From NCBI GenBank assembly GCA_029448655.1, contig JACCLO010000007.1, positions 2,790,001 through 2,854,000 on the forward strand: a DNA stretch of 64,000 nucleotides, written 5' to 3'. Shown piece by piece: positions 43,101-52,500 of this stretch; the first letter of the stretch is position 1, and each line of letters starts with the position of its first letter. Below the pieces are notes generated by a model. That model did no database searches and was not told the origin of the DNA. It worked only from the letters and a program-made list of their open reading frames with translations. The translations under genes and the position numbers were made by a program. This DNA comes from Wolfiporia cocos (taxonomy: Eukaryota; Basidiomycota; Agaricomycetes; Polyporales; Phaeolaceae).

Positions 43101-44611
43101 CGAATCACGGACTTCCGAAACAAATCATTTCGGATAGAGGACCGCAATTCTCTTCTGAGTTATTCAAGGGATGGTGCGAACAATTGGGAATTCAGAGGTC
43201 GATGATGACAGCCTACCACCCGCAAGCGGACGGCCAAACGGAGAGAATTAACCAAATTCTAGAACAATACCTACGATGCTACATCGACGTTATCCAAAAA
43301 GATAACTGGGTGTTCTATCTCCCCACGGCAGAGTTTGCGTACAACAACGCGGCTAGTGAGACAACCAAGAATAGTCCATTCTTCGTCGAACTAGGAAGGC
43401 ATCCCAATGCAGGACCTACGGATTTGAAGCCGACGCAATACTCGGACTTAAATCAATTTGCTTACGCCAGATGGTCAGCACAAGAACAAGCTAAGGCAGC
43501 TATGAAATTGGCTGCTGAACGCTGGTCTTGGTACTATGATCAACATAAGCGCTCGGTACCGTTTAAAGTCGGCGATAAAGTACTCGTTGACGCCCGTAGC
43601 TGGCAAGACTCCGAAAGAAGTCTTAGTCCACGCTATTTGGGACCATTCAAGATAATTGAACAATTATCTCCGGTCACCTTCAGGGTACACATGGACGAGC
43701 AATACAGGGCCTACCACCCAGTATTTCACGCTTCAAAGTTGGTCATGTATAAGGACCCTGTGCATCAGAAGAAACCAGAGCCTCAACCAGAAATGGTCGA
43801 CGGCGAGGAATTATGGGAAGTTGAGAAGATCTTAGATCATCGTCTCCGCGCAGGAAGAGTTGAATACAGAATCCAATGGAAGGGTTTCGGTATCAATGAC
43901 GATTCCTGGGTACGCGAAGCCGATCTCGACACGGCATACGACATTCTGCAGGAATACAAGGCTTCACACGCCATTCCAATACAGGATGTCCCCCTCAGGC
44001 GGTCAGCTAGAAGGAAAGAAGCAGTTCATGTCTTCGACCCTGACAGCGACGACTGGGAAGCCGACGAATGCACGTGGCCAGACGACTGGCCGCAGTATCG
44101 CGAAGAATTTGCAAAGGATCCTAAACAGCGCATGGTTAGACACCCCAACGGGGGATGGATGTCAGCGGACATTAACCAAAACGCGGACTTGAAAATCGTA
44201 GTCGGTGAAGGTGGCCGAATGCCGGAAAAGGGAACCAAGGACTCGGTTGGGTTTGACCTGTACACTGCAACAGGCGACGTTCTGCCAGCTCACGGGCAGA
44301 CAGAATACAATACCAAACTGAAAATCCAGGTACCTTTCGGCACTTACGGACGTATCGCCCCCCGCTCTAGTCTCGCACGCAAAGGCATAGACGTAATGGG
44401 TGGCGTTATCGACCACGATTACCAAGGCGAAGTAATCATCATTCTCCGGAATCACTCCGACATATCTATCGATATTCGGGCCGGTGATAAGATTGCTCAG
44501 CTCATCTGCGAAGTTGCTAAGGACCCGCACATTACGCTACACGGAAAATCTTACTTTGAGAAGATTAAATCCGAGCGCGGTACTGGTGGATTCGGCTCCA
44601 CAGGAAAGTAA
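40076..44611 (+). CDS. pol: Pol polyprotein of A1 with C-terminal dUTPase
   Basis: 1,511 codons, open. Domains: aspartic protease with DTGA at about residue 138; reverse transcriptase from about 380 (MVVDYRKVNDL at about 411) with YLDD at 513-516; RNase H (EADSSDYATGAVL at about 661); integrase with HHCC finger (HHDHVTAGH at 885, CDTCQ), D,D-E core (TIDF at about 956, SDRGPQF at about 1017, DGQTER at about 1050) and GPF motif at about 1188; chromodomain about 1244-1300 (EVEKILDHRLRAGRVEYRIQ, SWVREADL); and finally a complete dUTPase about 1375-1511 with motifs SVGFDLYT, APRSSLA, GVIDHDYQGEV, GDKIAQLI and RGTGGFGSTG. The chromodomain targets integration by reading histone marks; the dUTPase hydrolyses dUTP so less uracil enters the cDNA. 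All catalytic residues are present. The ATG at 40076 is the first in frame; the frame opens at 40025, so the fusion could also arise by frameshifting from gag. Confidence 0.95.
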   Translation: MSGPSRFPSLQPHVSKTFCEEHTSPAAAGSVQRPEEAHLYEEASQRPLILWEDKAVVRHPVSHLGIFGNSAMDFARRTRTLATRAPPVQYFHPDPLVLKFFTLYNVHGNDSRDDNKSFSIEVELWVYGKKVNAMALIDTGASISVIDKKLVHEEKLVTQKLPSPLEIRNADGTSNTAGNINMAVKTYMVHEEHKSTEFLYVMDVQNADVIPGYDWFLKHNPDFNWPEGTFTYRCTEKCKHGKRVLISEEEDEIEPRNIYQIINDFPIDFLGLEEPENPFVAWVNTLDEGTELLIDAIQSITEKSDDEFLTDADLQKWKSLVPEEYQEFGPTVFSQRASERMPERKPYDHAIDFPDDAVLPPPSKAYKMSPQEANSLDQWIQEELRKGYIRHSKSPIASPVFFVPKKDGGARMVVDYRKVNDLTIKNRYPLPRIDELIDKLSQASIFTKLDLRWGYNNVRIKEGDEWKTAFITPNGLYEAVVMYFGFCNAPSTFQHMMNDILGDLIREGKVIVYLDDILVFGNDLLEHRRIVKQVLQILQDNDLFAKPEKCFFEQSSIEYLGMIISKGKVEMDPKKVAGVMDWPTPAKVKDVQAFVGFANYYRRFIKDFSKVVKPLTELSKKNTQWNWGPEQAEAFQTLKEAFTSAPILRIPDQESPFRVEADSSDYATGAVLSQYSSEDKLWHPVAFYSKSLSAPERNYEIYDKELLAIIRALEEWRHYLEGHPHKFEVWSDHLNLTYFKSAQRLTRRQARWSLYLTRFNFTMCHKPGKTMLTADPLSRRPDHEEGVELDNRDQILLKPEYFTVRALEASQQEIQSGDEDLLRQIRQALMNDQITKDYQELLKSGPKEFGKDLQEWNMEAGLLLRRGKVYVPKEPKELRTKILELHHDHVTAGHFGRWKTYELLSRNYWWPGMTTMVKQYVEGCDTCQRMKNRNQTPYGPLQPLPVPEAPWDTITIDFIVHLPPSGEFKQFTAIMVVVDRLTKRAHFIPTSDNISAKELANLLYLRIYPNHGLPKQIISDRGPQFSSELFKGWCEQLGIQRSMMTAYHPQADGQTERINQILEQYLRCYIDVIQKDNWVFYLPTAEFAYNNAASETTKNSPFFVELGRHPNAGPTDLKPTQYSDLNQFAYARWSAQEQAKAAMKLAAERWSWYYDQHKRSVPFKVGDKVLVDARSWQDSERSLSPRYLGPFKIIEQLSPVTFRVHMDEQYRAYHPVFHASKLVMYKDPVHQKKPEPQPEMVDGEELWEVEKILDHRLRAGRVEYRIQWKGFGINDDSWVREADLDTAYDILQEYKASHAIPIQDVPLRRSARRKEAVHVFDPDSDDWEADECTWPDDWPQYREEFAKDPKQRMVRHPNGGWMSADINQNADLKIVVGEGGRMPEKGTKDSVGFDLYTATGDVLPAHGQTEYNTKLKIQVPFGTYGRIAPRSSLARKGIDVMGGVIDHDYQGEVIIILRNHSDISIDIRAGDKIAQLICEVAKDPHITLHGKSYFEKIKSERGTGGFGSTGK

Positions 44612-44638
44612 TCGTTCCATTAGGGACAATGAAACCTG

Positions 44639-44650
44639 AAGAGGGGGTAA
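44639..44650 (+). promoter_or_regulatory. polypurine tract of A1
   Basis: AAGAGGGGGTAA abuts the 3' LTR and is the expected plus-strand primer. A similar GAGAAGGGGGTAG precedes the 3' LTR of the TRIM on its own strand. Confidence 0.75.
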
Positions 44651-45349
44651 TGTCACAGATTTGGGACATGCCACTATTTTTCCCGTATTTTTACCTATTT
44701 ATCTGGTATTTCTACGACCTTGTAGACATTTACGCTGCTAAGCGCCCGTCTACACGTACACGCAACCAAACAACACGTACACAACATGGTATACGTCCAC
44801 TTGTCATAACAACACGTACATAACACGCTTGTACGCGTCAATGACTCAGCGGACTAACCTCCGGTGTCACGCGCTTTACTCATATCCCGATACCGGGGTA
44901 TGTCAGTACGATTAGATAAGCGGCCCGCTCGTTATCACATGCCAATGCCCTCACGATTACTCATATCCCGATGCCGGTATATAAGAATCACATGCATGGC
45001 TTACTAACGTAGCTACAGCCACTTCCACAACATGGACCTACGGTCCAAACAAACGATCTTACTGGTGCGGCCATTACCGGCGCACATGGTCTATTGTAGT
45101 TTACGACTTAACCATATTAGTTATGTCTGCGCACAGACCACCTTCATGTTTGGCTCCCTTACCGGTAACCAAACAAAGCATGTATATAAGTAGGGCTATC
45201 ACTGCGGATAAGCCTTAGATTTGTTCTCTGCATTCGCACAGTTACAAAACATCTCTGCTTGCGCCCACTAGTCTCCTCACCAACCTCCAGCAACCTCTTC
45301 AAGTCGCTTACAAGGTTATAGTGTGAGTCCCACAGTCTAGTCTGTGTCA
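44651..45349 (+). repeat. 3' LTR of A1
   Basis: 699 bp, no difference from the 5' LTR seen in a line-by-line comparison. The 5-bp duplication GCGAC follows. Confidence 0.97.
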
Positions 45350-45354
45350 GCGAC

Positions 45355-46022
45355 AGTAGGTGACGGTACCGGTGAACCGGCTTGTACCAATCCCTATCGA
45401 TTCGGGTCAGCCAGCCGTTGGCCCACGACTTAACCGTCAGGCCTACCATCAGGTGGGCCCACGACCTGATGGTAGTGACGGTTGCGGGTCGGCCCACCAC
45501 TGCTACAACCTGACAGTAATGATGGTTGTGGGTCGGCCCACCACTGCTGCGACTTGATGGTTATGACGGTTGCGGGTCGGCCCACACCTGCCACGACCAG
45601 ACGGTTATGACAATTGGGAGTCGGCCCACAACTGCCACAACCAAACGGTTATGACGGTCATGGGTCGGCCCACACCTTTCATGACCAGACGGTTATGACA
45701 GTTGTGAGTCGGCCCATGATTGCCGCAACTTGACGGGTATGACAGTTGCATGTCAGCCCACCACTGCTGCAACTTGATGGTTATGACGGTTGCGGGTCGG
45801 CCCACACTTGCCACGACCAGACGGTTATGACAATTGGGAGTCGGCCCACAACTGCCACGACCAAACGGTTATGATGGTCGTGGGTCGGCCCACACCTTTC
45901 ATGACCAGACAGTTATGACAGTTGTGAGTCGGCCCACGACTGCTGCGACTTGACGGGTATGATGGTTGCATGTTGGCCCATAACTGTCACAACCAGACAG
46001 TATCAACGGTTGTGGGTCGGCC
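45355..46022. repeat. minisatellite, 44-bp unit in 220-bp higher-order repeats
   Basis: The unit is roughly GGGTCGGCCCAC-N13-AGACGGTTATGACGGTTG. Five units form a 220-bp block: 45554-45773 is repeated almost word for word at 45774-45993. It starts within about 70 bp of the right end of A1 and extends to a solo LTR. On the minus strand its first part is in frame with the hypothetical gene disrupted by A1, so it may have been the variable N-terminal region of that gene. Confidence 0.85.
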
Positions 46023-46027
46023 CACAA

Positions 46028-46616
46028 TGTCACGGATCACTCCTGGGGGGTATCTGTACATCCCTCGCTATTGGTATTCATAGGCGCCGCTAGGTGCGCG
46101 CGCGTCTTCCTGATCCTCAGCCACCTCCAGCGTCTCCTCCAGCCATATAGATCATCTGACCTAGTAGTTTAGCGCTGTAGGGTAGCGCGCGCCTCAGGTA
46201 CGGACACATCACGGTCACAGTAGTTACATGTAGCGTCACTAGCACATGACCTGTTAGATACAGCGCACGGGCCTGTTCTTTAGGGTAGTACTAGCGTTGC
46301 CACCGCTCATGTATATATTACGACAGATGGTGGCCTTACAGCCCCATCTTTAGGATTCTCGTCAATGAGCTAACGCTCCTTTCTTATCCTCTGTCTGCGT
46401 GCGCTCGGGCCCGGGGCCCCTCTCTACTAGCTTGTCTGTGTGCCAGCCCTGACACGTCGCCTTGCGGAGTACCGTTGGTACTCCCGGTGGACTCCTATAA
46501 GGATGTCCCATCGGGCGCGCCGTGAGGTCACCGCTATCGCGGTTGGTACACCGCCTTGTTAGGCGTTAGGGCCTCCCCAGTCGCCCGGGTCCTCACAGAC
46601 TGGTAAGTCTGTGACA
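46028..46616 (+). mobile_element. solo LTR, family D
   Basis: TGTCACGGATC...AGTCTGTGACA with CACAA on both sides (46023-46027, 46617-46621). TATATA at 46313; palindrome AGATGG..CCATCT (46325-46349) with CTTAC in the loop, then GGATTCTC. Other copies: 54353-54910 and 60374-60950, both inverted. Confidence 0.9.
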
Positions 46617-46621
46617 CACAA

Positions 46622-47346
46622 CCATGGCCTGTTGCCGTGACCTCTGTGACTTCCGTGACCTCGACTGCCACAAACTGTGGGTGCCGCAACCTCCACAACC
46701 ATGACCTGTAGCTGCAACCAACCTCTGCCCCCACCACCTGGAGTTATTTAAATTTAATTATTACTATATCCACATCCCCATGATATGCAACCGTGATCCA
46801 CCATGACTGCCACAACCACCGTGACTGCCACAACCATGACTTCCACGTCCTCCGTGACCTCCACGACCTCCACAACCAAAACTTCCACAACCTGTAACTG
46901 TGACCTGACACTGCCTCCGTAACCTGCAGATATTGATTTTTAATATATCCACAATACCCATGACCTGCAACTGCAACCCACTGCAACTGGTGCAGCTTTC
47001 ACAACCGCGACCACCGTGACCACCGTGACCATCGCGGCCATCATTTTTGTGACCTTTGTGACTGCCATGGCCGCGACTTTGCGACTTTTTCGACCACTGC
47101 AGGCAGAGGTTGTGGCCGCAGGAGAAGTACACAATGCAGATTGTGAAGCTAGCCATTGTCACTGCATGAATTTCCCCAAGCAGTATGCTGAATCGGTAGT
47201 TGTGGTCCCCTCAAATCGCATTTCTCAGGGCATCAAACAGTAAGTCCTGCTGGGTAGATCCAAGGACATTGTCAAGAAGCAGTCTTCTTAGTCTTGCAGT
47301 GTTTTTGACCAGGTTATCAGTGACCTGTAGAGTCACAGCTGTTTAG
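46622..47346. repeat. low-complexity repeats with a ~180-bp unit, then unassigned sequence
   Basis: Runs of (T/C)CCGTGACC and CTGCCACAACC-like words (46622-46740, 46775-46925, 46960-47060) are separated by AT-rich spacers ending in TATATCCACA..CCCATGA (at 46763 and 46946), which gives a crude tandem organisation. Frames on both strands stay open across it. From 47060 to 47243 a frame with Cys/His (HNADCEASHCHCMNFPKQYA) looks more gene-like but is unrecognised. Confidence 0.6.
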
Positions 47347-47885
47347 TGTTATGGTTCGTACAAACTGTCTGAATATTTTTGATGCCTCACTGGAGAAGGG
47401 GACTTAGCGTTCAACCGCAGTATCGCGCGATCTACTTCTAGGGTTCCCTGTTCAACCAGCGACCCTCGTTTCATGTACAACAGCCCTATGCCCATGGCTT
47501 CGCAGCGTATCAGCTTCTAGTTGATATCTTGTGTATAACCACAGGACTTCTATGTTTCAGCCACTGTTGCGCGCAACCGCAACGTTTCAGCTTAGTTATA
47601 TTAACGTACTAGCCTTATGGACTTAGTGGTAGCAGTACCAAGGACACTATGATCCCGATTGCCGAATTGTAGTATAAAAACCTGTTGTAAATACCGGTTG
47701 AGTTCCTCAGCTTGACCTTGTTGGATTACAAGGATCTTATACTCGTTCTCAAAGACTTAATCAATTAAGTCTACCGCTAGTATATCGACGCTCAACTCCA
47801 CTGAGTCCGACGAGTAGTGCACTACTCAATACGCTGAGTAACTCGACTTGGTTATTTCAGCTGAACGGATATTTGATCCGTAACA
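47347..47885 (+). repeat. 5' LTR of element B
   Basis: TGTTATGGTTCG...GATCCGTAACA. TATAAAAA at 47673; a palindrome with wobble pairs (GGTTGAG..CTTGACC, 47696-47717); AGCTTGACCTT at 47709-47719, the self-priming partner. Confidence 0.9.
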
Positions 47886-47886
47886 G

Positions 47887-47897
47887 AAGGTCGAGCT
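47887..47897 (+). promoter_or_regulatory. predicted self-priming site of element B
   Basis: AAGGTCGAGCT starts one base after the 5' LTR. It pairs over 11 nt with AGCTTGACCTT in the LTR (one G.U pair) and perfectly with AGCTCGACCTT in the better-preserved family B LTR at 24049-24590. The partner starts 36 bp downstream of the TATA box, the same spacing as in A1. Confidence 0.7.
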
Positions 47898-47962
47898 CTT
47901 ACTAGGCTCACTTATCAAAGTGCAAGTCCATGCAATGCTTTGACCTGGATCTCCCGAACTGA

Positions 47963-49569
47963 TTGATCCAGATACTCCCCGAGATATACAGATGCATCTA
48001 CTACGAAGAAAAGCACGAGTGGAGAGACCCTCCTACAGGATTCTTCATGGAGGGAGGATATCTCACCATCCCAACACCAGACAGACTCGTTCCCTCATGG
48101 GTACAGCTACCCCCGTCCTCGAACGACCCCTGGGACCAGACACACACCGCCTTCGAACGCTTCGGAACAGTCGCAGACTTGATGACACCAAGCATCATCA
48201 TATCTTGAACAGGCAATGGACAACTCGGAGGACAGACGAACCCCACCCCCAGAGGAGCATTGGGTATGGGAGGTGCAACCCTGGGCGGAAGTACTGTTTC
48301 GAGAAGCAGCAGCACAAGCCAGAGCACAGGGGGAATGGCCAATATCCCTCCAGCAACTAATAATCCGCTACCTGGAAATACTAGCGGAACAAACCCCACC
48401 GGGGCAGGAGCACCTGGAGGAGGAGGAGTTCCTGGAGGGGGAGGTCCCCCCGGGGGCGGAGGTTCCTCGAGCGGCGGTAGTAATCCAGCGGGTGGCGCAG
48501 GAGGCAATCCAGGAGGACTGCCAGGTGCAGGAGGACCGCCAGGCGCAGGAGGACCGCCAGGCGGAGGGAACCCCGCAGGATGGGGCGCACAGTTCGCCCC
48601 ACCAGCACGAGGAAACCACATAAAGCTCGCCACTCCCGAACCGTTCAAGGGAGAACGAAAGAAGCTACAGTGCTTCAAGAACAACTGCAACACATGGTTC
48701 ACCATGTTCGCAGCAGACTACCAAACCAACGATCAGAAAATCCTCTTCATCATGTCCTCATTCAAGGGAGTGACCGAGTGGACCAATGGAAGGAGAATTA
48801 CTATGCCAAGCACACAGACCTGATGACAGGGGCATTTGCCCTCCCCACATTGCTCCAATTTAGCACGGAATTCCATGCCACGTTTGAACCTATTGAAGAG
48901 AAACAGAAAACCAATGACGATCTCTTTGATCTCAGACAAGAGAAGAAGAACATCAACAACTTCAACATCAAGTTCGATAACCTCGTAGGGAAAATGAGGC
49001 TGGACCGACAGACGTGCAACCCGCTCCTTGTCACCCTGTACAAGAGAGCCATCAGACCCGCGCTCGTAACACACATCATAAACATTGTCCCTCCCGTCAT
49101 AACTCTCACCGACTGGATGAAGCAGGCATCCATCAACAAGAACAATTACAACATGTTCATTAAAGGCCAAGGAGACCCCAAGAAGAAACCCCAGTGGTGA
49201 GCCAGGGGGCCAAGCACCCCAGCCACACCGACCCCTGCAAAAGATCCGAACGCAATGGACATTGATCGAATGTCCACAGAAGAACGACACAAGCTTCAAA
49301 CCGAAGGGCGGTGCTTCAATTGCAAAGAGAAGGGTCATCTCTCCAGCAACTGTCCAAAGCGAAAGAAGAAGCCCCCCACCAAGGGCAGGGCTTGAAAGGC
49401 CGAAGCAGTGGAAGAAGGGACCTCCACCGCCCACACAGAAGAAGAAGACACCGAGGACGAGGACGATGGAGCCACAGCAGTAGAGGAGGCAGTCAACACG
49501 ATCCAAATTCTCAAGGCTAAGAGCCCCTCGTTCCTTGCCCAAATTCTCAATGACCAGGATTTCGAGTAG
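47963..49569 (+). pseudogene. gag: gag of element B, broken
   Basis: Readable parts: an N-terminal acidic segment (47963-48208); a Gly/Pro-rich linker and the start of the capsid region (48260-48790, KLATPEPFKGERKKLQCFK); after a frame change near 48775, the rest of the capsid region (LPTLLQFSTEFHATFEPIEE to 49197); a CCHC knuckle CFNCKEKGHLSSNC (49312-49353); and an acidic tail ending at TAG 49567. Stops at 49198 and 49393 are both TGA. The frame between 47963 and 48260 is also disturbed. Confidence 0.8.
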
Positions 49570-52500
49570 GGAGGAAGCACACGGTCTTACCTCCCGAAAC
49601 CCCAGCCCATGTAATTACTTCATATGGACGTGACAGATCGCTGTTTATCCCCGTAACCCTAAAGCTGCAGAAAACCGTGAAAGTGAACGCCCTCATCGAC
49701 TCAGGGGCCATGTCTTCCCTGATCCACTCCAAACTCATCATTTGGCATCGAATCGTGACCCGACCTGTGAAAAACCCAATTACCATCCAAAACGTCGATG
49801 GAACCACCAACAAAGATGGGCAGGTAGATCAAGAAGTCTTCCTCCCCATCGAATACAGGGGAAAGGAACACAAGATCCACTTCCTCATAGGAAACATCAG
49901 AAAGGAAGAAATGATCCTTGGATATAATTGGTTGAAAAAAGAAAGCCCTGTCATCAATTGGGCAACAGGGAAGGTCGACGTCAGCCCCAGCAAATGGACA
50001 GAGAGAACCCGAACAGCTGACTCTGCAATCCAACTTGACACTGTCAAAATGACAGTAACCCCCGAAGGAAAGCTCCCGACACAAGGAACTGACAGGGCCG
50101 TTGGGTATGACCTATATGCTTCAGAAAATGTCAAGATCGCTCCTGGGGGATGGAAACCGATCCCCACCGGGGTCTGGATGGAGATTCCAAAAGGGTCCTA
50201 TGGAAGGATAGCCTCACACTCGGGCCTCACGCTCAAGCACGGGCTCACAATCGGAGCAGGGGTAATCGACCCCGACTACCACGGAGAAGTCCAAGTCATC
50301 TTATTCAACCAGTCGATAACCCCCCACCGTATCGTTCCTGGAATGCGTATTGCGCAGATAATTTTCGAGCTAGCCCTCACTCCCGAGGTGGTCCAGGTAG
50401 AGGAACTCGATAGGACAAAAAGAGGAGAAAGGGGGTTCAGTTCTACCGACACTCAATGACCAGTCGAAAATCCCATTTCAGACAAAGAATATCAGCTACT
50501 AAGGAGATTTGTCCGAACCAAGAAGCTGATCACTCCCAAGACCGAGACCCAGAAACAATTCCGGTGAAGAGTCGCTGGCCTCTCTCACATATGCAAAGCG
50601 ATGACAAAGTCCCAAGAGCTTTCTGAAGCAGCAAAAGGGGGGCCCACAGAAGACACCATCCCCGAACACCTGAAGGACTTCATGCACGTCTTCAGCAAAA
50701 AAGCCGCAGCCGCATTCCCCCCATCCAGACCATGGGATCACGCCATCGAGCTAAAGCCCGATTTCATACCTCAAGACTGCAAGGTGTACTCACTGTTCCC
50801 CAGAGAACAGAAAGCCATGGACGAATTCTTGAAGGAAAACCTTGCCAAGGGATTCATTTGACCATCGAAATCCCCCATGGCTTCCCCCACCTTCTTCATC
50901 CCAAAGAAAGACGGAGGGCTGAGACCTTGCCAAGACTATCGGTACCTGAATGAGGGAACGGTTAAGAATGCCTACCCCCTACCCCTGATATCGGAACTCA
51001 TCGAAAAGCTAAAAGGGGCGAAGGTATTTACCAAGATGGACCTACGGGCAGGATACAACAATGTGCGAATCCGAGAAGGCAACCAATGGAAGGGCGCATT
51101 CAAGACTAATGCCGGTCTCTACGAACCGACAGTAATGTTCCTCGGAATGTGCAACTCGCCGGCGACATTCCAAGCAATGATGAACGAAATACTAAAAGAC
51201 GAAATTGCCAAAGGATGGGTGATAGTCTACATGGATGATATCCTCATCTTCTCTCCAGATTGGACCACCCATGAAGAGAGGGAGCGACGGGTCTTGCGCA
51301 AATTGGCTGAAGAAAAGTTGTTTGTGAAGCCTGAAAATGTGCGTTCGGGGTGGAAAAGGTAGAGTTCCTGGGGCTTGTAATCACCCCTGATCAGGTCCAG
51401 ATGGACCCTGCCAAACTCAAGGGGATCTGCAACTGGCCAGCCCCACGGAATGTCAAGGGAGTCCACTCTTTCTTAGGGTTTGTGAACTTTTACCGAAAAT
51501 TCATCGACCACTACTCCACACATGTGCGACCAATCATCAATCTTACGAAAACCGCCACAGGCACAGGGTTCAAATGGACGAATTGGGAGAATGAGGCATT
51601 CGAACTCCTGATAAACAAATTTGTAACAGCCCCCGTGCTGCTCCTCCCCGACAAGGAGAAGCCCTTCATTCTGGAAACCGATGCCTCACAGTTCACCCTC
51701 GGAGCAGTGCTCAAACAAAAAGACGATAATGGGAATGAGCGGCCAGTAGGGTACCTATCGCAGTCCCTCACCCTGGCAGAACGAAACTACAAAATCTACG
51801 ATTGAGAACTCCTAGGAGTGGTTCGCACGCTAGAAGAATGGCACCACCTTCTAGAAGGGGGTCCACATCAGATCTTAATCAGGAGTGATCACCAGAACCT
51901 TATATATTGGCAAAGTGCCCAGAGATTGAATCGGAGACAAGCAAGGTGGCACCTGCTACTATCCCAATTCGACATCTGGCTGCAGCATGTCCCAGGAAAG
52001 AAACTGGTGATGGCAGACACTCTCTCATGCCTCATGAATCTGGACAGCTCTGAACACAACAATGAAGACATCCAAATGCTGCCTGACATCCTATTCGTTC
52101 ACACGATCGAAGTCCCAATCATCGATCAGATCAAGATTGCGAAGCCCTTCGATCCAATCGTGGAACAGGGACTCCATGCCCTTGAACAGGGAAAGCCACC
52201 CCCTTTAAAGACAGTAATGGAAGACTGGAAGTACAGTGAAGGGATCCTCTTGTATAAGGGACGAATGTACATGCCAAGAGACCCTAGCCTGAGAAAAGAT
52301 GTCATCTCTAGATATCATGACCCAATCGTGGCAGGCCACCCCAGGATCTGGGGGACGACCCTGAAAGTGCAAGAACACTTCTGGTGGCCCGACTTGTGAA
52401 AAACTGTGGTGGAATACGTCAAAGGCTGCGTGGTCTGCCAACAGATGAAACCCGACCAAAGCCTGACGAAGGCGCCATTGCAGCTGATCCCAACCCAGAA

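Larger units (their letters stand above)
35375..45349 (+). mobile_element. complete Ty3/Gypsy chromovirus element A1, 9,975 bp
   Basis: Its 699-bp LTRs (35375-36073, 44651-45349) are identical by eye over their whole length and it is flanked by a perfect 5-bp duplication, GCGAC (35370-35374, 45350-45354). It carries, in order, a ~1-kb leader, ORF1, gag and pol, all open, and a purine tract before the 3' LTR. Identical LTRs mean insertion so recent that the copy may be active. It landed in a coding frame of the minus-strand hypothetical gene. Integrase, GPF motif and chromodomain put it among chromoviruses; self-priming and overall layout recall the Tf1/sushi group. A second copy, A2, begins at 59490, and an old relative lies at 9020-11596. 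Confidence 0.97.

Noticed and set aside
45355..46022. CRISPR-like or satellite centromere array
   Set aside because: The units are tandem without spacers, only about 670 bp long, and have no neighbouring arrays; an ordinary minisatellite fits.
48001..48705. 234-codon minus-strand Pro/Gly frame
   Set aside because: Shadow of the Gly/Pro-rich linker of element B gag.
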